Of a stretch of DNA of 64,000 nucleotides, positions 8,328-16,211 are shown in pieces (the stretch's first letter is position 1; each line of letters begins with the position of its first letter). A model generated the notes under the pieces. That model worked only from the letters and a program-made list of their open reading frames with translations. It was not told where the DNA came from and did not search any database. The stretch covers positions 1 to 64,000 of the forward strand of contig CAIOHR010000104.1 in assembly GCA_903858115.1 (NCBI GenBank). Reading direction: 5' to 3'. Source of the DNA: an uncultured Pirellula sp. (lineage in GTDB: Bacteria > Planctomycetota > Planctomycetia > Pirellulales > Pirellulaceae). Made by a program: the position numbers and the translations under genes.

Positions 8328-8506
8328 CCAATTGCCATGGTCGGTGTATGGGATGGAGGCGATCGTTCAGCAATCCCTTTTGTTTCTTGCGTTCCTTTGG
8401 CTGCAGTTCTATGGTTTTTGGGTAGGGCGATGGGCTCAAGATCTACGCAATCGCTATACTTGAACCTGGTTATCACTGCCCCATCCTCCAGACAGATTTT
8501 GCAGCC

Positions 8507-9712
8507 ATGAGTTTTTTTAGAAGGTTGAGTTCGTGTCTCGCCGCCTTGTCGATCTGCTTGATCGGAAGCGATTCGGTTTACTCGCAAGAAGCCAAGGGAT
8601 CGCAAGGTCCACCGGTTATCGATAGCATTGCCACATCCATGAACGATTTCGTGCACCGGAGTGAAGTCGCTGGTGTTGTTACGATGGTCGTCGAGCGGAG
8701 CGGGACGCGGCATCTACATGCTGTCGGTTTGTCGGATATAGACAACGCGAAACCGATAGCGGCTGATTCTATATTCTGGATCGCTTCCATGTCTAAGCCT
8801 ATCACGGGTGTTTGCGTGATGATTTTAGTGGACGAGGGTAAGCTTTCCCTCGACGAGCCGATCACCAAATACTTGCCCGAGATGAGCCAATTGAAGCTCG
8901 CTGATGGAACGTCCCCTACGATAACCTTGAAGCATATATTGACTCATACTTCGGGGATGGCAGAACTCCCACCAGCCAGTGCCTATACCTCGAAGAATCT
9001 TGCGGAAGCCGCCGAGAAGTACTCGCAAGTGAAAGTGTTGTTTCCTCCTGGATCGAAGTGGCAGTATAGCCAAACGTCGATCAACACGGCTGCTCGGATT
9101 GTTGAGGTCGTATCCGGCGTACCGTTTGATCAATTTGTGAATGAACGTATTTGCAAGCCACTTGGTATGGTCGACACAACTTTTTATCTGAGTGACTCCC
9201 AAGCAGCACGCTTGGCGAAGTCGTACAAGAGGACGGATGATGGCAAGTTGGTTGAGGCTCCGATTGGGTTGCTTGCCGGCAAACAGCCGACCGACCGGGA
9301 TCGTATGCCGGCAGCCAATGGAGGACTGTTTTCGACGGCCAATGATTATGTCAATTTTTGCCTTATGTTGCTTAACGGAGGATCGTTTGGCGGGAAGCGA
9401 ATTCTGTCTCAGAAAGCGGTCGAAGTGTTCAGCACTCCAGCCAGCGGCAATGTAGTCACAGGCTTTACGCCTGGGAATGCTTGGGGGATTGGTTGCTGCA
9501 TCGTGCAAGAGCCGGCTGGCGTAACCGCGAGTCTATCGAAGGGATCGTTCGGTCATGGTGGTGCGCATGGCACGCAAGCTTGGATCGATCCGGTGAAGGG
9601 ATGCTGCTACATCTTGATGACACAGCGATCGAATTTCCCGAATTCGGATGCTTCGGAATTGAGACGCGTGTTCCAGGATGAAGCAGCAAAGGCATTGGGC
9701 TCGGCGAAGTGA
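8507..9712 (+). CDS. Secreted class C beta-lactamase-like serine hydrolase
   Basis: 401 aa with a signal peptide (residues 1-26, ending DSVYSQ). The serine-hydrolase catalytic motifs are present: SMSKPITG (SxxK, Ser near residue 97), YSQT (YxN-like position, about residue 186) and HGGAHGT (KTG-equivalent box, about residue 347). The family includes esterases, D-aminopeptidases and PBP-like proteins as well as AmpC; such planctomycete proteins are usually general esterases rather than resistance enzymes. It stands alone on the plus strand, 43 bp after the split membrane gene. Confidence 0.85.
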   Translation: MSFFRRLSSCLAALSICLIGSDSVYSQEAKGSQGPPVIDSIATSMNDFVHRSEVAGVVTMVVERSGTRHLHAVGLSDIDNAKPIAADSIFWIASMSKPITGVCVMILVDEGKLSLDEPITKYLPEMSQLKLADGTSPTITLKHILTHTSGMAELPPASAYTSKNLAEAAEKYSQVKVLFPPGSKWQYSQTSINTAARIVEVVSGVPFDQFVNERICKPLGMVDTTFYLSDSQAARLAKSYKRTDDGKLVEAPIGLLAGKQPTDRDRMPAANGGLFSTANDYVNFCLMLLNGGSFGGKRILSQKAVEVFSTPASGNVVTGFTPGNAWGIGCCIVQEPAGVTASLSKGSFGHGGAHGTQAWIDPVKGCCYILMTQRSNFPNSDASELRRVFQDEAAKALGSAK

Positions 9713-10009
9713 TAGAAGATGGTGCTAGAACTCCAAAGCTGCGTTCGGTCGGGGCGAGCCCGAACAGGACGGAGAGCGGCTATGGTGCTAATGCCATTCT
9801 TAGCTGCCAATTGCAGGGTAAGCCCCCCTGCCCTGCCCCGATGAGCTCTAGCTTTGTTTCTGAACGCGTAGCTACGATCGCCAGAGCGTAATGGCTCCAG
9901 GGAAAATCCATGATCTGGCAATAGTGGCTACCTTCACGTACCGAACGTGTCTACCTTGCTCCACTTGCCATGGAGTTGTTTAGCGACGCTTCTAGGTTTA
10001 AGTTGAAGT
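9713..10009. other. Intergenic gap with an exact C-rich repeat
   Basis: About 300 bp after the beta-lactamase-like gene, without a credible gene. It holds an exact C-rich 18-mer at 9823-9840 and ends in the TTTAAGTTGAAG repeats that border the four-helix-bundle gene. Confidence 0.5.
9823..9840 (+). repeat. C-rich dispersed repeat, exact 18-mer
   Basis: Exact CCCCCCTGCCCTGCCCCG in an intergenic region, plus strand. Confidence 0.85.
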
Positions 10010-10026
10010 TTAAGTTGAAGTTGAAG
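9992..10026. repeat. TTTAAGTTGAAG short tandem repeats, right border
   Basis: About three units of (GT)TTAAGTTGAAG. They are the inverted counterpart of the repeats at 10428-10462, so the four-helix-bundle gene lies between inverted repeats. The gene's last codons and stop overlap these repeats (tail STSTST). Confidence 0.65.
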
Positions 10027-10413
10027 TCGAATAGGAAACGGTCTCGTCGTTGACTCGGTCTCCTGTTACACTTTTGGCCAGCGATGTCAGCATGGCAACG
10101 ATTTCAGCGACTTGCTCTTTGCCTGACTCAATTTCGTGCGGTAGCACAAGTTGCATTGCGACAAGAACATCCAAACAGGCAGCACATTCAAGGGCCGAGC
10201 CTCTCGCATTATCGTAGAATCGGGCCTGATCTTTACCCGACTGCTTTCCACCCCTTCGGCAATGTTCAGCGGAATCGAGATGAAAGCTCGCTTGTATTGG
10301 TTTTGAATCTCTCCCGCGATTTCACGTCTTGAACGACAAAGGTTGGAAGACCAAGCGACGAAACCGACTGATCTTTGATAGACAGTAAGCGACTCGTGAC
10401 TCAACTTTCTCAT
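10010..10413 (-). pseudogene. Four-helix-bundle (S23 / 23S rRNA intervening-sequence-type) protein, frameshifted
   Basis: The first frame from ATG 10413 gives LTVYQRSVGFVAW and the family signature SIPLNIAEG, then loses similarity. From about 10235 another frame continues the family: DQARFYDNARGSALEC, then LDVLVAMQLVLPHEIESGKE and a tail ending STSTST at a stop at 10010-10012. A single-base frameshift near 10225-10240 therefore divides an otherwise intact gene of about 130 codons. Members of this family form small helical bundles and occur in rRNA intervening sequences and as stand-alone genes; their function is not settled. A sequencing error is the alternative to a true pseudogene. Confidence 0.75.
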
Positions 10414-10427
10414 CTTTCCCCTTCCAA

Positions 10428-10462
10428 AAACTTCAACCTAATCTTCAACCTAAACTTAAACG
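10428..10462. repeat. TTTAAGTTTAGGTTGAAG repeats, left border
   Basis: On the minus strand it reads GTTTAAGTTTAGGTTGAAG and then ATTAGGTTGAAG, just upstream of the four-helix-bundle start codon. It is in inverted orientation to 9992-10026. Confidence 0.65.
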
Positions 10463-10645
10463 TTATCTTGATTATACGATGCACTTCATGAGTAGCTGAA
10501 GTGCGATACCTTGGCGACAGTAAAGCCAACGCCAGTTGACCATCCAGTGTCATAACTCAATAAGTACGTTCATCCAGATCCTCAACGGGAAATCTGGACA
10601 GTAATTGTCTATCGACGCCTTAGGAACAGACTGTGAAATCGTCCT

Positions 10646-11653
10646 TTACGAAGTAACGGAGTGACCGTGCGTCAGCACGCTGCCGTCTTCCATGGTTTCG
10701 AGATAGGTACCCATCCGTCGAAACTTCTCATAACGATCGTTTGCCAGCTCGTCAGGGGAACGTTTGAGAAGCTGATCGAGAGTTCGGGAAAGATAGTTCT
10801 TCAGTCGAGAAGCCATTTGGTGATGATCTCGATGCGCTCCACCGAGTGGCTCCTCGATGACATCGTCTACAACGCCGAGCTTTAGAAGATGGGAGGATGT
10901 AAAACGCAACGCATCAGCAGCCTTGGACGCGAACTGATGGCTTTTCCATAAAATACCTGCGCAACCTTCGGGACTGATGACCGAATAGTAGGCGTTTTGG
11001 AGCATGGCAATCTTGTTGCCGACACCAATCCCCAACGCACCGCCTGAACCACCTTCGCCGATAACGACGCAGATCACAGGGACTTTGAGTTGGCTCATCA
11101 GAAACATGCTTTCGGCGATCACTTGCGCTTGGCCTCGCTCCTCGGCGCCGATACCGGGATAAGCACCGGGCGTGTCGATGAAGCAAATGATGGGTAGACC
11201 GTACTTTTCGGCCATTTCCATTTTAGACATCGCTTTTCGATATCCTTCGGGGTGCGCGCATCCAAAGTGGCAAGCGGTTCGTTCTTTGTAGGTCCTACCT
11301 TTTTGATGCCCGACGACCATCACCTTGTGCCGTCCAAGTTTAGCGAAGCCGGTGAGCATCGCCCGATCATCGCCAAAGAACTTATCTCCATGCAGTTCGA
11401 AAAACTCATCGAATGCTAAGTTGAGATAGTCCTTTGTGTAGGGGCGATCCTTATGTCGCGACACTTGAACGATTTGCCATGGTGTTAGGTTGGAGTAGAT
11501 TTTGCGAGTTGTCTCGGTCCATTGACGGCGAAGTGCATTGATCTGTTGCTCTTCCTCCGGTGTATGACTTGGATTTTGTTCCAACTGCTTGAGTTGGTTC
11601 TCCAGATCCAGCATGGGTTGTTCGAATTCGAATCCAGGAGGAGTTGATTCCAT
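10646..11653 (-). CDS. accA: Acetyl-CoA carboxylase carboxyltransferase subunit alpha
   Basis: 335 aa, about the usual AccA length of 315-340. It transfers CO2 from carboxybiotin to acetyl-CoA together with AccD, making malonyl-CoA for fatty-acid synthesis. Visible landmarks: the N-terminal coiled region (LDLENQLKQLEQ), RPYTKDYLNLAFDEFFELHGD, GHQKGRTYKERTACHFG, the oxyanion/CoA region FIDTPGAYPGIGAEERGQ, and IGEGGSGGALGIGVGNK followed by YYSVISPEGCA. Only the alpha subunit is encoded here; accD must be elsewhere. The gene stands alone, 150 bp downstream of the kinase gene on the same strand. Confidence 0.97.
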   Translation of the reverse strand: MESTPPGFEFEQPMLDLENQLKQLEQNPSHTPEEEQQINALRRQWTETTRKIYSNLTPWQIVQVSRHKDRPYTKDYLNLAFDEFFELHGDKFFGDDRAMLTGFAKLGRHKVMVVGHQKGRTYKERTACHFGCAHPEGYRKAMSKMEMAEKYGLPIICFIDTPGAYPGIGAEERGQAQVIAESMFLMSQLKVPVICVVIGEGGSGGALGIGVGNKIAMLQNAYYSVISPEGCAGILWKSHQFASKAADALRFTSSHLLKLGVVDDVIEEPLGGAHRDHHQMASRLKNYLSRTLDQLLKRSPDELANDRYEKFRRMGTYLETMEDGSVLTHGHSVTS

Positions 11654-11805
11654 AATTGGTTTTGAAGATCGTGAAAGTGGATTACTTTGGTTGAAGATTG
11701 TTATCGGTTGATGTCGGGACGAACCGGACGCTAAAGTGTTTCGACTGATTAGCCGCAGGGCGTTAGTTCATGGTGCCAGCCCATGTTGTGATGATGGACC
11801 GAGAA

Positions 11806-12708
11806 CTACGATGGATTTTCCATGCGACCACCAGTGGGGAAGTCGTCGAAGATCGAAGTTTCGGGAATGCGTGGAGGCTTCTTGAAAATGGGGGTAGCAC
11901 GTACTGTCTTGAGCACGTCCCACATAGACTGCGGACGGTCTTCTGGTTTTTTGGCCATTAACTTCTTAATAAGGTTATTGAACTCTGGCGTCACGTTGTC
12001 GTTCACCACGAGGACCGAGGGAGGAGTGGCCGACAGGTGTTTGCTAAGTAAGTCGTTTGGCGTGTTTCCTGTGAAAGGCGCTTTCCCTGTTAGCAACTCA
12101 TAGAGGAGGCAGCCAAGAGAGTAGATATCGCTTCGCGCATCCAAGGAGTGGCCTCGAATTTGTTCAGGCGACATGTAGGACCGAGTGCCTTCGACTTTTG
12201 AGCCACCACCGAAGAGCTTTCCTATTCCGGTCTTGACTTTTTTCGCAATGGTGAAATCGATCAGCTTGATCGTGCCATCTCGATTCACCAGAATGTTGTC
12301 CGGCTTAATATCGCAATGCACATACCCTTTGCTGTGAAAGTAGTACAACGATTCTACGATTTGCTCAACCATGCTGGTCAGCATAAAAGAAATCGGTTCT
12401 GGGCCGCGTCGCAGCGCTTGCTTCAAATTGATTTCACTGAACAATTCCAGAACGATGAATGGCGTTTCCGAGTCGGTACAATACTCGATAAGTTTGATGA
12501 TGTTTTTGTGATTGAGATTACTGGCAACCTCGAACTCATGTTTGAGGAATCCAATTTCGGTTTTATTCCCACGTTGTTCAGGTCGCAGGACTTTTAACGC
12601 GTAGTGGCTACCATCATCCTTGATCCCTTCCCATACCTGACAGGTGCTACCGAGGCGAATAAGTCTCGCCAGCCGATAGCGGCCGAGAAAGTCGCGAACT
12701 TTGACCAT
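11806..12708 (-). CDS. Serine/threonine protein kinase, small cytosolic form
   Basis: 300 aa, essentially one bacterial Hanks-type kinase domain with no transmembrane segment. It has a glycine loop (LIRLGSTCQVWEG), the ATP lysine in YALKVL (about residue 40), a catalytic loop HCDIKPDNILVN (HRD altered to HCD, Asp kept), the magnesium loop DFTIAKK (DFG altered to DFT), the APE-like MSPEQIRG and DARSDIYSLGCLLYELLTGKAPF. Key catalytic residues are present, so it is probably active. The short tail after residue 270 has no recognised domain. A C-rich word (12744-12761) lies 36 bp upstream, in the probable promoter or leader. Confidence 0.9.
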   Translation of the reverse strand: MVKVRDFLGRYRLARLIRLGSTCQVWEGIKDDGSHYALKVLRPEQRGNKTEIGFLKHEFEVASNLNHKNIIKLIEYCTDSETPFIVLELFSEINLKQALRRGPEPISFMLTSMVEQIVESLYYFHSKGYVHCDIKPDNILVNRDGTIKLIDFTIAKKVKTGIGKLFGGGSKVEGTRSYMSPEQIRGHSLDARSDIYSLGCLLYELLTGKAPFTGNTPNDLLSKHLSATPPSVLVVNDNVTPEFNNLIKKLMAKKPEDRPQSMWDVLKTVRATPIFKKPPRIPETSIFDDFPTGGRMENPS

Positions 12709-12743
12709 TTGTTGCCTGATGACGGAGAGAAGGCATTTTGTAG

Positions 12744-12761
12744 CCCCCCTGCCCTACCCTG
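12744..12761 (+). repeat. C-rich dispersed repeat (two mismatches)
   Basis: CCCCCCTGCCCTACCCTG, in the short space upstream of the kinase start codon. Confidence 0.7.
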
Positions 12762-12846
12762 GTGCAAGAAAAACAAGGCTTTTCCATGACTCTACCCGTC
12801 CCACTATAAGCAAAAACAGCCTAGGCGCAAAGGTTTAACATCGCTG

Positions 12847-15800
12847 CTAAGGAGTATTCAGCAAATATGCGAGCAAGTCAGCCATTGCTTGTGGATTGAG
12901 TTGATTCTCAAGCCCCTCGGGCATGATGGAGACTCGCGAGCTCTTCAGTTGTTCGATTTCCGAGCGAGGAATGGTATCACGGGCGTTGTCGCCCCGGACG
13001 AGCGTTAGGTGGGTCGCTGTTTCCGATTCAATCATCCCGGTTATGGTGCGATCGTCCGTGGTCAAGATCGTATAGCTGATGTACTGCGGGTTCACTTCGC
13101 GGTTTGGGTCGATCACGTTTTGGAGAATTGCCTCCGCGCCACGATACTTGAACGTCGCTAAGTTTGGTCCCAGCTCGTATCCGACACCATCGAGTCGATG
13201 GCATGCCGCGCACGATTTCGCAAAATGCTGTTTCCCAATCTCTTGGTTCCCTCGAAGTGTGAGGGACTCGCGGTATTTGGCTAGCACTTCTTCTCGATTC
13301 GAATTCGTCGATCGACCGAGTAACGAATTGGCTTTATCGCGAATGGTAGAATCCGCATGTTGTTGCAATGCGTTCTGACGACTTGCGTCCAAGTCCCGTA
13401 AATCGAATCCCCCCTCCCCTGCCCTTCTCAGCAAAATTTCTAGCCACCCTTTTTTCGATAAGAGCAAATCAGCAGCTTTTGTGCGGATCGACGGTGACAA
13501 GGAGGTGTACTTGGTAATCAACGTATTGATGACTTCTTCATTCGCATAGGAAGCTATACCATCGAGGGCGGCGAGTTGTACTTCCGAAGGTTCTCGCAGA
13601 TCCATCCAACGAAACAATAAGTCTGCACTTTCATTCGAACGACTCCATCGAATCGATTGAATCGAATCTAGTTTTTGAGAAACAGATAGCTGCTCAGCGA
13701 TACCGGCCTGTTTGCTTTGCTCCATAGACTGCAGAACGACCTTCGCCAACTGAGGGCAGGACTCCAGCTTTTTGAGGTCGTATTTCCAGCGAGTCGCAAG
13801 TCCACGAAGGCAGCCCTTCACCCATGAAGCCACGGCAGTCGATGGATTCGATGGAAGCATCATCCCTTTGTCGATTGTTTGAATTTGGGCTTCGCTGGCA
13901 GCAAGTGCAAAGCACCGGCCAACGAGTAAACTGGCTGACTCGGACCATGGATTGGATTGCCCCCCCTGCCCTGCCCCGCTGGCAATTATCTCGTTGGAGA
14001 AGTCAACAAGAAACGGGCGCGAAGCATTGGCTGCTGCTGATTCGAGCGATGAGTCATTGTTGGTCGACATTATCAATGACTTTACTGCAATGGACTGCTC
14101 CTGTTTCTCTGCATCGATTTGCGGTAGGGCTGCGAGAGTTAATGCAACTTGAAATCGAACGCGGCTATTGGCATCCGATGCGAGCTTTCGTATGTCACTG
14201 CGAAGCGATGCGTCCTCGTTGGCCATCGGTTCCAAAAGTCGGACGGCATAGGATCGGACTCGAGGGTCTTCATGTTTTAGCCATACACTAGAACTTGCCG
14301 GCAAATGACGAAAGTAGCTGAGGACTCCGAGGCACTGGAGTTTCCCCTCGCCCTGTGGAATGCGCGATGCGGCTGCGTCGATTTTCTGGAGCCAGATACT
14401 GGCGTTGGTTGGCGATGTTTTGCTCCCATCCGAAATATGTTTCACCAGCAACTGTGCGGACGTTTCGCGATGCCAACTATTGGAGTGGCCTAACAATTCG
14501 ATCAGTTCATCCGTCGACCCATCGTTCAAATCATTGTCGCGAGTCGCGAGTCCCTTGTCGGGGATGATTCGATAAAGTCGCCCTCGATCTCGACCGCTAG
14601 TCAAATCAAGATGCTTCTTGATGACCTCGGGTAACGATTTCGGATGTTCGATAACTTCGCGATAGAGATCCAGAAGGAAGAGGCTGCCGTCTGGAGCATT
14701 GGAAAACTGAACAGGTCGAAACCAGATATCGGTTGCCGCGATGAACTCCGAGTCTTGGTCGATCCGTTCCCCGACCATGCTTACTCCATTAGGCTTTAAC
14801 CGTTTGCGATGAACGATATTGCTACCAACATCGCCGACGAAGGCCAGGCCACGTAGTTCAGGCATCGCATCCCCTCGATAAATCGTGACGCCTGTGGCGC
14901 TGGTAAAGTAACCACTTGGACGTCCCCCCCCTTCGACGAGTCCCGGCACTTGCTTCGTTACACGCAGATTGGTACGCAAGATCCGCCATGGTTCGACTTC
15001 ACTTCGGCGATAGACCGTCGCTTGAGGGCCATCGATGGCAATACTCTGTCGAATGGTGGGGAGAGGGAGAAGGTTGTCGGGCTTTTGGTAACGTTCGTCA
15101 TACACATGCAATTGGAGATGGTCGCTATTCTGACACGAGAATCGATTCCCCCAATCGTCGAACGACATCCCATGCTGACCTCCACCACTTTCGGAGCGAA
15201 TGTCGCGAGTTCGCGGGTCGAAGGAGAAATCGCGACCACCCAAGGAGACGGGTTTTGAATCAGTGACATCGGGGCGCGTGATCGTGCCACCGGAACTGCT
15301 TGTTTGTCCATAGAGCCGATTGTCGAGCCCCCAACACAAGCTATTCATCAATCCCTGAACATTGCTCCGTCCGAAGCCTGTAAACACCTTCTCGCGAATA
15401 TCGGATGCGCCGTCACCGTTTGTGTCTTTGAGATACCAGATATCAGGGGCAGCGCCGACGAAAACTCCTCCGTCGTAGCAAGCGATCGCCGTAGGCCAAG
15501 AGAGTTTTTCCGCGAAAAGAATGCTCGTCTCGTAAGTGCCATTACGATCTCGGTCTTCGAGCAGACGTACATTTCCAAGATGTTCGGTTTCTTGCTCCGA
15601 ATAATCGCACATCTCGATGGCGTACAGACGGGCTGACTGGTCGAATGCAATCGCAACCGGATCGAATACATGAGGTTCGCTTGCAACCAATTCGATTCGA
15701 TAGCCCGGGGCAATCTTCATCGTAGCGATCGAATCAGCGGGAGTCTGGGGGGCAATTCGAGGGAGCTGCGTAGAGTAATCCTGTGGCTCCCCCCTGCCCT

Positions 15801-15861
15801 GCTCTGCTGCAGATGAGAGCAACAATAGACAGCCAAGTGAAAGTAGTTTGCGAATGTGCAT
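12847..15861 (-). CDS. Secreted PVC-type haem-domain protein (beta-propeller + HEAT-like + CxxCH domain)
   Basis: About 1004 aa from the preferred ATG near 15861 (MHIRKLLSLGCLLLLSSAAEQ, a signal peptide); an upstream TTG frame to 15942 is less likely. Order: signal peptide; a membrane-bound-dehydrogenase-type propeller (from about PGYRIELVASEPHVFDPVAIAFD); a helical HEAT-like middle; and the C-terminal PVC haem-binding domain with CAACH in KSCAACHRLDGVGYELGPNL, then VNPQYISYTILTTDDRTITG. This architecture is typical of Planctomycetota; a role in periplasmic electron transfer during sugar or polysaccharide oxidation is presumed, not shown. Three C-rich repeats lie inside the coding sequence (13409-13427, 13961-13978, 15789-15806), encoding RAGEGG, GAGQGGQ and EQGRGE. 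Confidence 0.9.
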   Translation of the reverse strand: MHIRKLLSLGCLLLLSSAAEQGRGEPQDYSTQLPRIAPQTPADSIATMKIAPGYRIELVASEPHVFDPVAIAFDQSARLYAIEMCDYSEQETEHLGNVRLLEDRDRNGTYETSILFAEKLSWPTAIACYDGGVFVGAAPDIWYLKDTNGDGASDIREKVFTGFGRSNVQGLMNSLCWGLDNRLYGQTSSSGGTITRPDVTDSKPVSLGGRDFSFDPRTRDIRSESGGGQHGMSFDDWGNRFSCQNSDHLQLHVYDERYQKPDNLLPLPTIRQSIAIDGPQATVYRRSEVEPWRILRTNLRVTKQVPGLVEGGGRPSGYFTSATGVTIYRGDAMPELRGLAFVGDVGSNIVHRKRLKPNGVSMVGERIDQDSEFIAATDIWFRPVQFSNAPDGSLFLLDLYREVIEHPKSLPEVIKKHLDLTSGRDRGRLYRIIPDKGLATRDNDLNDGSTDELIELLGHSNSWHRETSAQLLVKHISDGSKTSPTNASIWLQKIDAAASRIPQGEGKLQCLGVLSYFRHLPASSSVWLKHEDPRVRSYAVRLLEPMANEDASLRSDIRKLASDANSRVRFQVALTLAALPQIDAEKQEQSIAVKSLIMSTNNDSSLESAAANASRPFLVDFSNEIIASGAGQGGQSNPWSESASLLVGRCFALAASEAQIQTIDKGMMLPSNPSTAVASWVKGCLRGLATRWKYDLKKLESCPQLAKVVLQSMEQSKQAGIAEQLSVSQKLDSIQSIRWSRSNESADLLFRWMDLREPSEVQLAALDGIASYANEEVINTLITKYTSLSPSIRTKAADLLLSKKGWLEILLRRAGEGGFDLRDLDASRQNALQQHADSTIRDKANSLLGRSTNSNREEVLAKYRESLTLRGNQEIGKQHFAKSCAACHRLDGVGYELGPNLATFKYRGAEAILQNVIDPNREVNPQYISYTILTTDDRTITGMIESETATHLTLVRGDNARDTIPRSEIEQLKSSRVSIMPEGLENQLNPQAMADLLAYLLNTP
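13409..13427 (+). repeat. C-rich dispersed repeat (variant) inside coding sequence
   Basis: CCCCCCTCCCCTGCCCTTC, encoding RAGEGG on the minus strand within the HEAT-like part of the haem-domain protein. Confidence 0.6.
13961..13978 (+). repeat. C-rich dispersed repeat, exact 18-mer, inside coding sequence
   Basis: Exact CCCCCCTGCCCTGCCCCG, encoding SGAGQGGQ on the minus strand in the haem-domain protein. Confidence 0.85.
15789..15806 (+). repeat. C-rich dispersed repeat (variant) inside coding sequence
   Basis: CCCCCCTGCCCTGCTCTG, two mismatches from consensus, encoding EQGRGE just after the signal peptide of the haem-domain protein. Confidence 0.7.
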
Positions 15862-16211
15862 AGGAGAAATCGGAGGAAGGTGAGTTGGAAAACGGCGGGA
15901 ATGTCGACATCGAATGATTTTGGTTCGCGTGAATCGCCCCAATTATTCTAGCCTATTCTAAGCGACATCAAATTGAGTTCTCATTGTGCTCGGATTGACG
16001 GCTTTTTGAAACAACTGTAGCTACCAAAAATGCTAAAAGTTTTCGCCAAGTGGATTATCTTCGTTTACAATCGTGGCTCGCTTACTCTAAGAGTTTCTTC
16101 CTTCCCTTTTGAAGTAAGCCCAGCTCTTCGCCTATTCACTTCTTTGATAAATAAAAAAAGGAAAGAGATGTCGGCACACAAGTTTCACCGGGCATCACCC
16201 CTCGAGTATGC

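Larger units (their letters stand above)
6849..8463 (+). pseudogene. Membrane-protein gene apparently split by a repeat insertion and frameshift
   Basis: Two open segments look like parts of one gene. Segment 1 (from ATG 6849) encodes MKTKVEIPPKLRPIMFLMFG with a transmembrane helix, and runs to about 7060. A 58-bp inverted-repeat element (7063-7120) then interrupts it. Segment 2 is open from 7204 to 8463 in another frame. It reads PQWRDLPESTQLARSLSFQE before the first in-frame ATG (7501), has no ATG, GTG or TTG before that, and is preceded by TGA at 7201. It encodes about six transmembrane helices, with hydrophobic runs near FCPATVVCMWLGW, MVAFVSFAVWNG and LFLMFMVGCGSLAYRI. A C-rich word also falls in segment 2 (7217-7229) and another at 8310-8327. 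A shorter protein of 320 aa from ATG 7501 could still be made. No family recognised. Confidence 0.5.

Noticed and set aside
9709..9891. Short plus-strand frame after the beta-lactamase-like gene.
   Set aside because: It starts inside the upstream gene's end, has no motif and includes the C-rich repeat.
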